The notes beneath the pieces are model-generated. The model was not told where the DNA came from. It saw only the letters and a list, made by a program, of their open reading frames with translations, and searched no databases. From assembly GCF_003402575.1 (NCBI RefSeq), contig NZ_BGZJ01000001.1, positions 1,796,501 through 1,860,500 of the forward strand: a DNA stretch of 64,000 nucleotides. Direction: 5' to 3'. This document shows, piece after piece, positions 43,647 to 52,346 of the stretch. This DNA is from Mesosutterella multiformis (lineage in GTDB: Bacteria; Pseudomonadota; Gammaproteobacteria; Burkholderiales; Burkholderiaceae_F). A program made the position numbers and the translations under genes. Numbering within the stretch: position 1 is the stretch's first letter; each line of letters begins with the position of its first letter.

Positions 43647-44321
43647 TCAGCGCTTCCGTCTGTACGACCGGTGCTCGGTCATCACGCCGAGAATCCGGAT
43701 ATTGCCTTCGGTCGAGTGAAGCACCGGATAGAGATTGTTGCTCGGCAGAAGATCGAATTCCGTTTTTCCGGAAACGGGATCCGTTTTCGGAGAGTACTGC
43801 ATAAACACTGCTCTGCCGGCACCCGACGGGAGAGCGGCCACGCAGCCCCCCGCGGCCGGCGCTATCGGCTCAATAATCACGATGTCACCCGCGGTGAAAT
43901 GCGGTTCCATCTGCGTATCCTCGATTCTGAGCGCAAAGGAACCTTCCGCCATTCGGTGATCCGTAAGAGTCCAGCCCGCGGGCTCATCCTCTTTGCCGCG
44001 GCTTCTTGAGGCCACCTCTTCACCCGTCAGCACCGGTATCCGGTTCGGATGAATCGCGCTGTCAATATCGGTTTCAATCTCGTGCGTAAAGGAAGCCGCT
44101 TTTCTCGCGAAAGCCGCGAGTTCCGGGGAGAAGTCATCAATCGCGCAGCCAAGCCCTTCGGCAAACTTCACCGCCGCGGCGAGGCTCACCGGCCGACGGC
44201 CCAGGAGCAGCTGATTCACCATGCCGGCTGTGCCGATACCATAACGCTCACCGAACTCCCGCTGGGAGATTTTTGAACGCTTCAGAAATACGGCTCTGAG
44301 CCGATCGTTATCGCTCGTCAT
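43647..44321 (-). CDS. XRE/S24-like repressor, second copy, atypical catalytic site
   Basis: 224 residues. N-terminal HTH at about 10-55 (ISQREFGERYGIGTAGMVNQLLLGRRPVSL), charged linker, then S24-like fold (FALRIEDTQMEPHFTAGDIVIIEP, CVAALPSGAGRAVFMQYSP). At the place of the catalytic GDSM motif it has EDTQMEP, which keeps Met-Glu-Pro but replaces Ser by Gln and puts Thr before it, and the Lys is not evident. Like the 33596 protein it is probably not self-cleaving. It resembles lambdoid repressors, but no phage genes follow. The IS30 element sits 104 bases upstream of its start, possibly in its promoter. Confidence 0.8.
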   Translation of the reverse strand: MTSDNDRLRAVFLKRSKISQREFGERYGIGTAGMVNQLLLGRRPVSLAAAVKFAEGLGCAIDDFSPELAAFARKAASFTHEIETDIDSAIHPNRIPVLTGEEVASRSRGKEDEPAGWTLTDHRMAEGSFALRIEDTQMEPHFTAGDIVIIEPIAPAAGGCVAALPSGAGRAVFMQYSPKTDPVSGKTEFDLLPSNNLYPVLHSTEGNIRILGVMTEHRSYRRKR

Positions 44322-44424
44322 GCCGGGCGCCTCTGACTTTCGTAATTGTTAACACTTCTATAATATCAAATTTAGGTGCCTGATATCAATTCCTCACAGA
44401 GTCACTCGGCGGACTTTTATCCGT

Positions 44425-45531
44425 GGTGAATTATCAAATCAAGTGCAAAGTTACTGAATAAAAGACTTCAGCCGGACACTTCCAATTGAGACGTTTTCTG
44501 GGTCTGAAATTCAGAGCATTGAACCGTTTCTGAACTTCTGCCTGAGAAATTTTATCGATACTCATTCCTTTTGGGAAAAAGTCTCTAAGAAGTCCGTTTG
44601 TATTTTCATTACTTCCTTTCTCCCATGGATGATGAGGCAAGCAGAAATACACTTTGGTTCTGAGATCTTTCTCCAGTTTTTCAGCCCAGGAAAATTCTTT
44701 TCCGCGATCTACGGTAATCGTACGCAGATCCTTATCTGACAGAGATTTCTCAATTACGGCAGACACATCGGCCGCAGTCTTGGAAGCGGTTTTCCCGCCA
44801 CAGAGAAAGCCGGACTTCCTATCGACCAGAGTCGTGAGGCAGGCTCCGCCCTTTTTTCCGATGACGGTATCGCCTTCCCAATCCCCCAGGCAAGATCTGT
44901 TCTGAGCTTCCAGGGGTCGCTCTTCAATGCTGTGAGTGATCTGGATCTTTCCTCGCCTCTCGGTCATGCCTTTACGGTGACGCGTTTTACCGTGGTGTCG
45001 CAGGTGTCGGGACATCTTTCGGCCATCCACAAAGCGATCCAGAAAGCCAGAATTGATTCCTCGGTAGATTGTCGTGGCGCTGATCCTTAGATTCGGCAGC
45101 TCCTTTCTGAGACGGTATTGAATCTGCTCCGGAGACCAGAATTTCTTAACCAGCAGATTTGAGACAATCCTTGTCAGCAACGAGTCAGACTTCAGAATGT
45201 TTCTCTTTCCGCAATGCTTTCTCTGTCTCTGATATCGGGCCTGCGCGGCACAGGGATCATAGGCAGCTGAAGCCCCATCCTGGGCCGATACAGCCTTGTT
45301 TCGCTTCAGTTCGCGGGAGATCGTAGAAACATTTTTCCCAATCGCACATGCAATTTCAGACAGGGATTTGCCTGAAATCGTTAAAGCCGAAATAAATACT
45401 CTGTCCCGAAGAGTAAGATGATAATAGTGGCTCATGAGCTCCCTCTATAGTTATCTTGACAATCTCTATTATGGAAGCTTTATGGGCCACTATTCTTTTC
45501 TCAGGCTTTGCACTTGAAGTGATAATTCGCC
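44425..45531 (-). mobile_element. Complete IS30 family insertion sequence
   Basis: About 1.1 kb carrying one intact transposase. Terminal inverted repeats of about 26 bp (44425-44450 and 45506-45531) agree except at four positions; the shared core is GAATTATCA-N3-CAAGTGCAAAG, transposase being read toward the left end. A 2-bp GT flanks both sides, consistent with the 2-3 bp target duplication of the IS30 family. It lies between a repressor gene and a pyridoxamine-oxidase-like gene. The ends were deduced by matching the two flanks. Confidence 0.85.
44434..45435 (-). CDS. IS30 family transposase
   Basis: 333 residues. N-terminal HTH (YHLTLRDRVFISALTISGKSLSEIACAIGKNVSTISRELKRN, split across residues 5-50) followed by a DDE integrase core: DWEGD with first Asp, TVDRGKEF with the second Asp, and the NENTNGLLR block with Glu. 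The C-terminal RPRKRLNWKCPAEVF is the typical IS30 ending. All catalytic parts are present and the frame is intact, so the element may still be mobile. Lower G+C than neighbouring genes. Confidence 0.95.
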   Translation of the reverse strand: MSHYYHLTLRDRVFISALTISGKSLSEIACAIGKNVSTISRELKRNKAVSAQDGASAAYDPCAAQARYQRQRKHCGKRNILKSDSLLTRIVSNLLVKKFWSPEQIQYRLRKELPNLRISATTIYRGINSGFLDRFVDGRKMSRHLRHHGKTRHRKGMTERRGKIQITHSIEERPLEAQNRSCLGDWEGDTVIGKKGGACLTTLVDRKSGFLCGGKTASKTAADVSAVIEKSLSDKDLRTITVDRGKEFSWAEKLEKDLRTKVYFCLPHHPWEKGSNENTNGLLRDFFPKGMSIDKISQAEVQKRFNALNFRPRKRLNWKCPAEVFYSVTLHLI

Positions 45532-45548
45532 GTTAAAATATTTCAGAT

Positions 45549-46139
45549 CTACTTTGGAGCGCCGACAAGCCACGGCTGCACAGGCATCGGCGTAGGTTCC
45601 TGTAGTGTCTTTCCGGTTTCCCATTTGGCCGCGGCACGGGCTTTGCCGGAAATCGAAACCACATCAATCCGCCATACCGCGAGCGCCCCGAGCCGGTTGG
45701 TAAACTGAATCGCGTTCCGGGCATCAGAATTCCCGGGAGCGTGACGCCTCACCATGGCAACCATCGCCTCCGCGCGCTCTGCCGGATCCGTAACGATTGA
45801 TGCCGTGCCTTCCACAATCGCGCTCGCGTAGTCAACCGTATAAAGCTCCGGAACCGTCAGTTCCTTTCCGATGTAGGTCAGAGATACCCTGCGGTTCATC
45901 TTCATGTTGTCTGATTTCCGGCCGCCCGGTTTTCCGGTCGCATGGAAGTAAATCCTCTTCCGATCAGCCGCGACAGGAGTGATAGGAACCCCATAGGGGT
46001 TTCCCTCATCATCAACCGTGGCGAGCACCGCGTGATCAGTCCCCTCCACGACCTCCCAGGCCTGATCCACGGTGAGTTCACGCTCTTTCCGCCTCATCGG
46101 GCGGCCTGATGTACTGCCGTTCTGTTCTTTCATATTCAC
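45549..46139 (-). CDS. Pyridoxamine-5'-phosphate-oxidase-like flavoprotein
   Basis: 196 residues, split-barrel FMN-binding fold. Conserved strands: DHAVLATVDDEGNPYGVPITPV near residue 35 and RIYFHATGKPGGRKSDNMKMNRRVSLTYIG. The NimA/PPOX group reduces or binds small compounds such as nitroimidazoles, or is a general flavin reductase. No signal peptide. It is divergent from the Panacea-domain gene and close to the two Old Yellow Enzymes, so a redox role is plausible. Its stop is 17 bases from the IS30 end. Confidence 0.85.
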   Translation of the reverse strand: MNMKEQNGSTSGRPMRRKERELTVDQAWEVVEGTDHAVLATVDDEGNPYGVPITPVAADRKRIYFHATGKPGGRKSDNMKMNRRVSLTYIGKELTVPELYTVDYASAIVEGTASIVTDPAERAEAMVAMVRRHAPGNSDARNAIQFTNRLGALAVWRIDVVSISGKARAAAKWETGKTLQEPTPMPVQPWLVGAPK

Positions 46140-46333
46140 GAAATCTTTACGGTGTATACGTTAAGCATAGCCTTTGGGTATGCTATAGGGTCGAAAGCAA
46201 AGCTCTACAAGTTTGCGATGTCTTCTTTCTGATTTTAAGTTTCCCGGGACTGTTTTCCTCTTCGGGAATACGGGTAAGGTCAACACCTCATGGAGTCGGA
46301 AACGAAGGCTTTAAAACCTTTCATAACTACAAA

Positions 46334-46837
46334 ATGTTCAGCATCATCAAAGCCTCGGATATCACGGCCTGGTTCCTCGGCAGATCGGGCCGTGTTATGA
46401 CGAAGGCGACACTCTCGTCGCTCTTCTACCTGTCGGAACGCCGCTCGCTGCTCGAGCGGGGGCTTCCGCTTACGGGAGGAACTCTGGTTTCTCTCCCGGA
46501 GGGGACTGCTGTCCTTGAAATCAAGGAGCTACTCGAGTCCACGAAACCGCCGCTCGCCTGGCTGACCCGTATCGGGAACCTTCCGGACGGCCGTTTGAAG
46601 CTGGATCTGAGAAGGCAGCCTCCGGCGCTCCCCGGGAGTGACACCCGAATTCTTGAAAGGGCGATCGAAGAGCTCGGATCGCTCCCCCTGCCCTTCTTCG
46701 GCTCTCCCGCTCAGATCCGGGCTTATTACCCCGAGTGGATTGAGCCTGATGGAGCTGATCCCGTACCGATCACGGCTGAAGCTCTCTTCGCCGCGCACGG
46801 GAAACCCTTTGACCGCAGCCGCTTTCCCCACGGCTGA
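46334..46837 (+). CDS. Panacea-domain protein (antitoxin-like)
   Basis: 167 residues from the ATG at 46334; a longer open frame upstream looks noncoding, and no strong ribosome site is seen. The opening ITAWFLGRSGRVMTKATLSSLFYLSERRSLLERGLPLTGG (split over residues 9-48) and the LPEGTAVLEIKELL that follows resemble the Panacea/SocA (DUF4065) fold, the neutralising domain of many type II antitoxins. The C-terminal half (LPLPFFGSPAQIRAYYPEW) is not assigned. No toxin gene of a known family lies beside it. It may be an orphan antitoxin or have another role. Confidence 0.6.
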   Translation: MFSIIKASDITAWFLGRSGRVMTKATLSSLFYLSERRSLLERGLPLTGGTLVSLPEGTAVLEIKELLESTKPPLAWLTRIGNLPDGRLKLDLRRQPPALPGSDTRILERAIEELGSLPLPFFGSPAQIRAYYPEWIEPDGADPVPITAEALFAAHGKPFDRSRFPHG

Positions 46838-46929
46838 ACCCTGAAAAAAAGTTTCCGCTCCCGCTTCGCCCTATAATCAGCCCGCCCGGTCTGCTGACCC
46901 AATCACTGATATAAGAGGAGCGCAATTCA

Positions 46930-48015
46930 ATGACGGATTCCCACGCAAAGCTTTTTGAGCCTTTCACTCTGAATAACGGTGTCACGCTGCAAAGCCGGCT
47001 TGTCATTGCCCCTCTGACACTTTACTGCCAGAACCCGGACGGAACGGTCAGTGAAGCAGAACGCGATTTCATTTCAAGCCGCGGCCGGAATTTCGGCATG
47101 GTGATCCATGGCGCGACGCTCGTAAGCGATAACGGCCAGGGCTTCCCCGGCCAGCCCCGCGCGATCCGTGATTACGACCTCCAGGCCCTGAAGGAGCGCG
47201 TCCGTCTGACGCACGCGAACGGCTCTCTCGCCATTGCGCAGATCCACCACGCCGGGATTCTCGGGAATCCGGCTTTTCTTCGTGATCATGTTCCGGTGGG
47301 GCCGAGTGAAAACGAAGAGCGCGGCGCTCGGGCTCTGATGCCTCCTGAAGTAAAAGCGATCATCCGGGCCTTCGCCCACGCGGCAGAACTCTGCCTCGTC
47401 GCGGGGTACGACGGCGTTGAAATCCACGGCGCCAACCGCTATCTCATTCAGCAGTTCTATTCCGGCGCGACCAATCACCGCACGGACGAATGGGGCGGCT
47501 CAAACGAAGCCCGCATGCGGTTCCCGCTCGCGGTGCTCGACGCCGTGCTCCGCGTAAAGGAGCGCTCCGGAAAGAAGAATTTCATCATCGGTTACCGCCT
47601 GTCGCCTGAGGAACCTGAAGAAGTCGGTATCACGATGAAGGAAACACTCGCCCTTATTCAGGAACTTATCAAGCGCGATATCCAATACATCCACGTGTCT
47701 GAGAAGGAATTCTTCCAGAACGCCCGCCGGGGCGCTGATGAAACCCGCTCAAGGCTTGACCTGATTCACGAAGCGATTGCGGGGAAGACCGCTCTGATCG
47801 GTCTCGGGAACCTCTTCACGGGGGATGACTTTGATAAGGCGATCGGCACCGGCTGGGTTGAACTCGCCGCCACAGGGCGCGCCGTCATGCTGAACCCGGA
47901 TCTCGCCACGCTGATCCGCGAGGGACGCGATTCCGAGATTCAGACAAAGCTCGACCCCGTGAAGGAAGCGGCTTACCACTGCCCGAAGGTGCTCTGGCCC
48001 CGTCTCCCGCAATAA
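46930..48015 (+). CDS. Old Yellow Enzyme family NADH:flavin oxidoreductase
   Basis: 361 residues, TIM-barrel FMN enzyme. Family blocks: NGVTLQSRLVIAPLTLYCQNPDG near the N-terminus, IAQIHHAGIL, GYDGVEIHGANRYLIQQFYSGATNHRTDEWGG (split at residues 160-190) with the His-Gly-Ala substrate contact and proton-donor region, and RGRDSE at the end. Such enzymes reduce alpha,beta-unsaturated carbonyls, azo or nitro compounds. No 4Fe-4S domain, so it is the short single-domain type. Paralogue next door; terminator between them. Confidence 0.92.
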   Translation: MTDSHAKLFEPFTLNNGVTLQSRLVIAPLTLYCQNPDGTVSEAERDFISSRGRNFGMVIHGATLVSDNGQGFPGQPRAIRDYDLQALKERVRLTHANGSLAIAQIHHAGILGNPAFLRDHVPVGPSENEERGARALMPPEVKAIIRAFAHAAELCLVAGYDGVEIHGANRYLIQQFYSGATNHRTDEWGGSNEARMRFPLAVLDAVLRVKERSGKKNFIIGYRLSPEEPEEVGITMKETLALIQELIKRDIQYIHVSEKEFFQNARRGADETRSRLDLIHEAIAGKTALIGLGNLFTGDDFDKAIGTGWVELAATGRAVMLNPDLATLIREGRDSEIQTKLDPVKEAAYHCPKVLWPRLPQ

Positions 48016-48034
48016 CTCAACTGAATTCCACTCT

Positions 48035-48075
48035 AAAAAGCCCGGCCGTTCTACTGAACTCCGGGCTTTTTCTTC
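48035..48075 (+). terminator. Rho-independent terminator between the two Old Yellow Enzyme genes
   Basis: Eleven-bp stem AAAAAGCCCGG / CCGGGCTTTTT (48035-48045 with 48061-48071) and T-rich tail. The two genes are therefore separately transcribed, at least in part. Confidence 0.8.
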
Positions 48076-48196
48076 TCTTTACCGGTTGAGAGAAAGCCTC
48101 ACGGCTCGTAGTACCCGCGTCTACTATTACCGGGAACGCCGGAAACACGGACTCTCAAGCAGTTCCTCCGGCTTTTGAATGAAAAAGGTTCCCTTT

Positions 48197-49306
48197 ATGG
48201 CAAACGATTACAGCAATCTCTTTCTTCCTTACACCCTGAATAACGGCGTCACGGTCCCGAACCGGCTCGCGGTCGCCCCGCTCACGCTCTACTGTCAGAA
48301 CCCGGATGGAACGGTGAGCGACGATGAACGCGATTTTCTGAAGCATCACGGCGAAGGTTTCGGACTCTATGTAACCGGTGCGACGCTCGTCGACGCCGGA
48401 GGCCAAAGCTTCTACAGACAGGCCCGGGCGCTCTCAGAGGCTGATCTTCCGAGCCTCCGGGAAAGAGTGGAAATCGTCCGGTCGCTCGGTGCGATCCCGA
48501 TCGCGCAGCTGTTCCACGGCGGGATCCTCGCTAACCCCGACTTCCTCCCGGACCGTCAGCCGCGGGGACCTTCCGCTACGCCGGACGGGAAGGCGTCAGA
48601 ACTAACCGAAGCTGAGATTGAGTCACTGATTCAGAAGTTCGCTTACGCGGCTGAACTCTGCATGAAGGCGGGATACGCCGGCGTCGAAGTGCACGGAGCC
48701 GGTCCTTTCCTTCTTCCGCAGTTCGTGTCAGAAGCCACGAACAGAAGAACGGATCGCTGGGGCGGGTCACTGGAAAACCAGCTTCGGTTCCCGCTCGCGG
48801 TGCTGGACACCGTCATTGATGTCAAAAAAAAGGCTGGACAAAAGGATTTCATCATCGGCTACCGGATCACGCCTGAGCAGCCGGGTGAAAAAGGCATCAC
48901 GATGAAAGAGACCCTCGCCGCAGTGTCTGAGATCGTCAAGCGTCCGATTCAGTATCTCCATGTGTCGCAGCAGAACTTCTTCCATGCGGTCCGACGCGGG
49001 GCCGACACCTCAAAGTCCCGGATGGAACTGATTCACGAAGCCGTGGCGGGACGCACTGCCGTGATCGGAGCCGGGGAGCTTGTGACCGGGGCAGATTTTG
49101 AACGCGCGGTGTCTTCCGGCTGGACGGAATTCGCGGCCGCCGGGCAATCTGTCATGCTGAACCCGGATCTCGCGCGCCTTGTCCGTGAGGGACGGGATGA
49201 CCTGATCGATCGATTCCGCGATGAATCCAAAAATGACAGCTACCACCTTCCCAAGGTGCTCTGGCCCTGGGTTCCGGACAAAGACGGCCCCGCGAAGCTT
49301 CCGTAA
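48197..49306 (+). CDS. Old Yellow Enzyme family NADH:flavin oxidoreductase, paralogue
   Basis: 369 residues from the ATG at 48197, which has AAAGG nine bases before it; the frame begins at 48179. Same blocks as the previous enzyme: NGVTVPNRLAVAPLTLYCQNPDG, IAQLFHGGIL, AGVEVHGAGPFLLPQFVSEATNRRTDRWGG (split). Clear tandem duplication with marked divergence, for example HHAGIL to FHGGIL and HGANRYLI to HGAGPFLL in the active site, suggesting different substrates. Terminator follows. Confidence 0.92.
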   Translation: MANDYSNLFLPYTLNNGVTVPNRLAVAPLTLYCQNPDGTVSDDERDFLKHHGEGFGLYVTGATLVDAGGQSFYRQARALSEADLPSLRERVEIVRSLGAIPIAQLFHGGILANPDFLPDRQPRGPSATPDGKASELTEAEIESLIQKFAYAAELCMKAGYAGVEVHGAGPFLLPQFVSEATNRRTDRWGGSLENQLRFPLAVLDTVIDVKKKAGQKDFIIGYRITPEQPGEKGITMKETLAAVSEIVKRPIQYLHVSQQNFFHAVRRGADTSKSRMELIHEAVAGRTAVIGAGELVTGADFERAVSSGWTEFAAAGQSVMLNPDLARLVREGRDDLIDRFRDESKNDSYHLPKVLWPWVPDKDGPAKLP

Positions 49307-49319
49307 ATAACCTCTTCGG

Positions 49320-49358
49320 AAAAGCCTCCCGGCATCACTGCCCGGAGGCTCTTTTTTT
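49320..49358 (+). terminator. Rho-independent terminator
   Basis: Stem AGCCTCC / GGAGGCT (49322-49328 with 49343-49349) followed by CTTTTTTTA. Confidence 0.75.
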
Positions 49359-49675
49359 ACCCGGAATTCAGAAAGTTAAGGTGTGAAAAAATTAATTAAA
49401 AATAACGATGTAATGTTTTTAATCATTTATCGATCTACGGATTTCATTAAAAACAGCATAACTATCATAAAATTTTCGTTATCTTCATTGATATTTTTAA
49501 TTGAGAAGCGGAATCATTATTTATAAAATTTTGTTTAATTTTAATGATTTATAAGTTAAATTTATAAGAATGAATTTGTAATTATTAAATGTAATTGACG
49601 TTTTTCCGTAGAGTGGATAATGGCATAGTCGTTTTAACCGACGCCTTGTCCAGTTATCACATCGAAGGTTAGTAA
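49359..49675. other. AT-rich upstream region of the autotransporter
   Basis: Very AT-rich (49370-49590), no gene. It contains the predicted promoter at 49595-49623 and may bind nucleoid proteins of H-NS type, which favour such DNA. No other gene is seen. Confidence 0.5.
49595..49623 (+). promoter_or_regulatory. Predicted sigma-70 promoter of the autotransporter gene
   Basis: TTGACG (49595-49600), 17-bp spacer, TAATGG (49618-49623). The start codon is 53 bases downstream. Confidence 0.6.
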
Positions 49676-52225
49676 ATGAATAAGATACTTATTTCTTCAG
49701 TTGCCGCTGCTGTGCTGGCCACCGTTTCTGGTGCGGCTCTTGCTTCGTCCGCTGTTTACGTTAATAAAGCAGATATATCGGTACCGGATACTGATGTCGC
49801 CAATCAGACCGTTTCCAGCATCTATCCCTACGGCATCTCCTCCTACAACGGATTTGAGGCCTCCATTACCAATCCGACGATTGCCGTAACTGTCACCAGT
49901 TCAGGGAACGATCCGGATGACGGGGCACTCGGCACGGCATACGGCGTGTTCAACATTCCCGGAAAGCAGAATGACAATGCAGAAGTTACTGGGGCTCTCT
50001 TAACCGTGGGCGGAGACACTTCGACGGTTTCCTTCACGACCTCTGCCAACGGTGTTTCGAGAGGCATTTATGCCGCCGGTGGCCGGGGAAGCGACGTGAT
50101 TGTGAACGGTTCCTCCCTTACACTTGACGCTACCAGCGCGGAAAGCGTAGCGCATGGCATCGTTGCCCTGAACAACAGCACGGTTACCGTGAACAGCGAC
50201 ACGATCAATATCTCTGCGAACGGCGTTACCATGGCTCGGGCGATTGAAGCCTCGGGGAACACCGGCATCGGAACTGTTACCCTTGGAAAGGATTCTTCCG
50301 TTACGACTCTGAATGCCACCGCCACGAAGGGCAAGGCATTCGGTATCTTTGCCGGCCCGAAGGTTGGCAGCACGGTTACGGTGAACGGCAAGTCTCTCAC
50401 CATCAACGCTCACTCGGATACGGACGACGCCTACGGCCTCTTCGCTCAGAGCTCTGTGACTCCTGACTACAAGGGTGACGTTTCCACGATCAACATCAAT
50501 GCCGAGGACACGGTGATCAATGTCACGTCCGGCGCCGGTGAGTCTCACCAGTATAGCATCATTGCGATGTCAAACAGCCGCGTAAATGTCAACGGCAACC
50601 TGACCGTGAACGCAGGCAGCGGCGACGCCATCCTGACCCGCGGCGGATCAGTTATCACGATCAACCCGAACAAGGACAAGACCGTCCAGCTGACCGGTAA
50701 TATTGAATACAACTACAACGAAGCTAACTCCGGTAATATCGCTGATTCGACCGTCAATCTCAATCTCTCGGATGCCAACTCTTTCTGGACTGGCAATGCG
50801 GTTCTGAGTAACGGCGGTAACAGTGAAACTTCCAACGGCACCGTGACGGGGCTTAACCTCTCCCTGTCTAACGGCGGCACCTGGATTGTTGCCAACACCG
50901 CTACGGCGACTTCGTCAGAGTCCGGCTCCTCCACGACCCCGCTCGCGATCAATAACCTGTCGCTCAATAACGGTACCGTGACGTTCTCGGATGCTTCCCA
51001 GACCGCTACGATTGACAATCTGACCGGCACGGGCGGCACGGTGAACACCGCGGTTGAAAAGAATGCTGACGGCACCTATAAGACGTCTTCTCTTTCCGCT
51101 ACCACGGTCAGCACCACGTCCGGCACTCCGACCCTGACCGTGAATATGGTCGGCACGAATGGCACGACGGTGAATTCAGACGTGATCTCCGCCTCTGAAC
51201 TCGCCGCACTGACTTCCGCTGCTGTGACCGGCGCACTCGCCACCGAAACGACGCGTGTCGCGACCGTCGCTGAAGGCGATGTGAACGGCGCTCTGACGAT
51301 CACGGAGAACACCGACGGCACGACGACGGTTGCCGCGCCTGTCCGCAACACCAAGCTCGACAGCCTGCAGTCGATCGGCGCCATTTCGATGACGCTTCTC
51401 CGCCACGACCTGAATAACCTCACGAAACGTATGGGCGAACTCCGCGACGCTCCGAAGGGTGTCGGCGCCTGGGCCCGTGTCTACGGCTCCAAGCTCTCCT
51501 ACGGTGACAACGGTCTCACGAGCAAGAACAACTCGGTCCAGGTCGGTGTTGATACCGATATCGCCCAGACCGGCTGGAAGGTCGGCGGCGCGTTCATCTA
51601 CACGAACGGCAAGGCTGATTACACCGGCGGTGACGGCGATATGGACGCTTACAGCATCGCGGCCTACGGCACCTGGTTCGGCTCGAACGGCGTGTATGTC
51701 GACCTGATCGGCAAATACACCCGCATGAGCACCGACTACGAGTTCGGCAACATGAAGGGCGGCTATGACAACAACGCCTTCACGGTGAGCGCTGAAACCG
51801 GCTGGCATAAGGACCTCGGCCAGTACGCCTTCGTTGAACCGCAGGCTGAACTCACCTACGGCACGGTCGGCGGCGCTGATGACACGGCTTCGAACGGTGT
51901 GAAGATTGACCAGAGCGACTACAACTCGCTCATCGCCCGCATCGGTGTCCGCGCCGGCGCGAAGTTCGCTGAAAACAAGGGCCGTATCTATGCCCGCGTG
52001 TCCGGCAACTACGACTTCCTCGGCGACCTGAAGATGTCCGCTCAGAATGCCTCTGCCCGCAGCAACCTGAAGGACGACCTCGGCGGCTTCTGGGTTGAAT
52101 ACGGTGTCGGTGCCAACTTCAGCTTCACGAAGAACACCTACGGTTACGTCGACTTCGAACGCACTTCGGGCGGCGAAGTGGATGAGCGCTATCGCTGGAA
52201 CGTCGGTATCCGTCACACGTTCTAA
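49676..52225 (+). CDS. Type V autotransporter, adhesin-like
   Basis: 849 residues. Sec signal (MNKILISSVAAAVLATVSGAALA), then a passenger of about 550 residues built from repetitive beta-helix-like strands rich in Asn, Thr, Ser and Gly, and a C-terminal beta-barrel of about 265 residues from GVGAWARVYGSKLSYGDNG to the final VGIRHTF with aromatic C-terminus. The passenger has no catalytic triad or cysteines that I see, so it is probably an adhesin or surface layer. ATG with AAGG at 7-nt spacing, a good promoter and terminator: single gene. Codon use is biased, as in the asparaginase gene, suggesting strong expression. Confidence 0.92.
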   Translation: MNKILISSVAAAVLATVSGAALASSAVYVNKADISVPDTDVANQTVSSIYPYGISSYNGFEASITNPTIAVTVTSSGNDPDDGALGTAYGVFNIPGKQNDNAEVTGALLTVGGDTSTVSFTTSANGVSRGIYAAGGRGSDVIVNGSSLTLDATSAESVAHGIVALNNSTVTVNSDTINISANGVTMARAIEASGNTGIGTVTLGKDSSVTTLNATATKGKAFGIFAGPKVGSTVTVNGKSLTINAHSDTDDAYGLFAQSSVTPDYKGDVSTININAEDTVINVTSGAGESHQYSIIAMSNSRVNVNGNLTVNAGSGDAILTRGGSVITINPNKDKTVQLTGNIEYNYNEANSGNIADSTVNLNLSDANSFWTGNAVLSNGGNSETSNGTVTGLNLSLSNGGTWIVANTATATSSESGSSTTPLAINNLSLNNGTVTFSDASQTATIDNLTGTGGTVNTAVEKNADGTYKTSSLSATTVSTTSGTPTLTVNMVGTNGTTVNSDVISASELAALTSAAVTGALATETTRVATVAEGDVNGALTITENTDGTTTVAAPVRNTKLDSLQSIGAISMTLLRHDLNNLTKRMGELRDAPKGVGAWARVYGSKLSYGDNGLTSKNNSVQVGVDTDIAQTGWKVGGAFIYTNGKADYTGGDGDMDAYSIAAYGTWFGSNGVYVDLIGKYTRMSTDYEFGNMKGGYDNNAFTVSAETGWHKDLGQYAFVEPQAELTYGTVGGADDTASNGVKIDQSDYNSLIARIGVRAGAKFAENKGRIYARVSGNYDFLGDLKMSAQNASARSNLKDDLGGFWVEYGVGANFSFTKNTYGYVDFERTSGGEVDERYRWNVGIRHTF

Positions 52226-52265
52226 TCAGCGTTTCGCTTCTCTCTGAAGCAAACCTCTGATACCG

Positions 52266-52304
52266 AAATCCCCCGGGAGATCTCATTCTCCCGGGGGATT
52301 TTTG
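52266..52304 (+). terminator. Rho-independent terminator of the autotransporter gene
   Basis: Perfect 15-bp stem (52266/52267 region to 52280 paired with 52287-52301), loop TCTCAT, tail TTTTTG. Confidence 0.85.
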
Positions 52305-52317
52305 CTGCGTCACGCAC

Positions 52318-52346
52318 AAAAAAACCGGGCGGATTGCTCTGCCCGG
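52318..52346 (-). terminator. Minus-strand terminator beyond the tonB operon
   Basis: Stem CCGGGC / GCCCGG (52325-52330 with 52341-52346) followed by seven T on the minus strand. It lies 510 bases after the tonB stop, so it ends either a long 3' tail or a separate minus-strand RNA. Confidence 0.75.
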
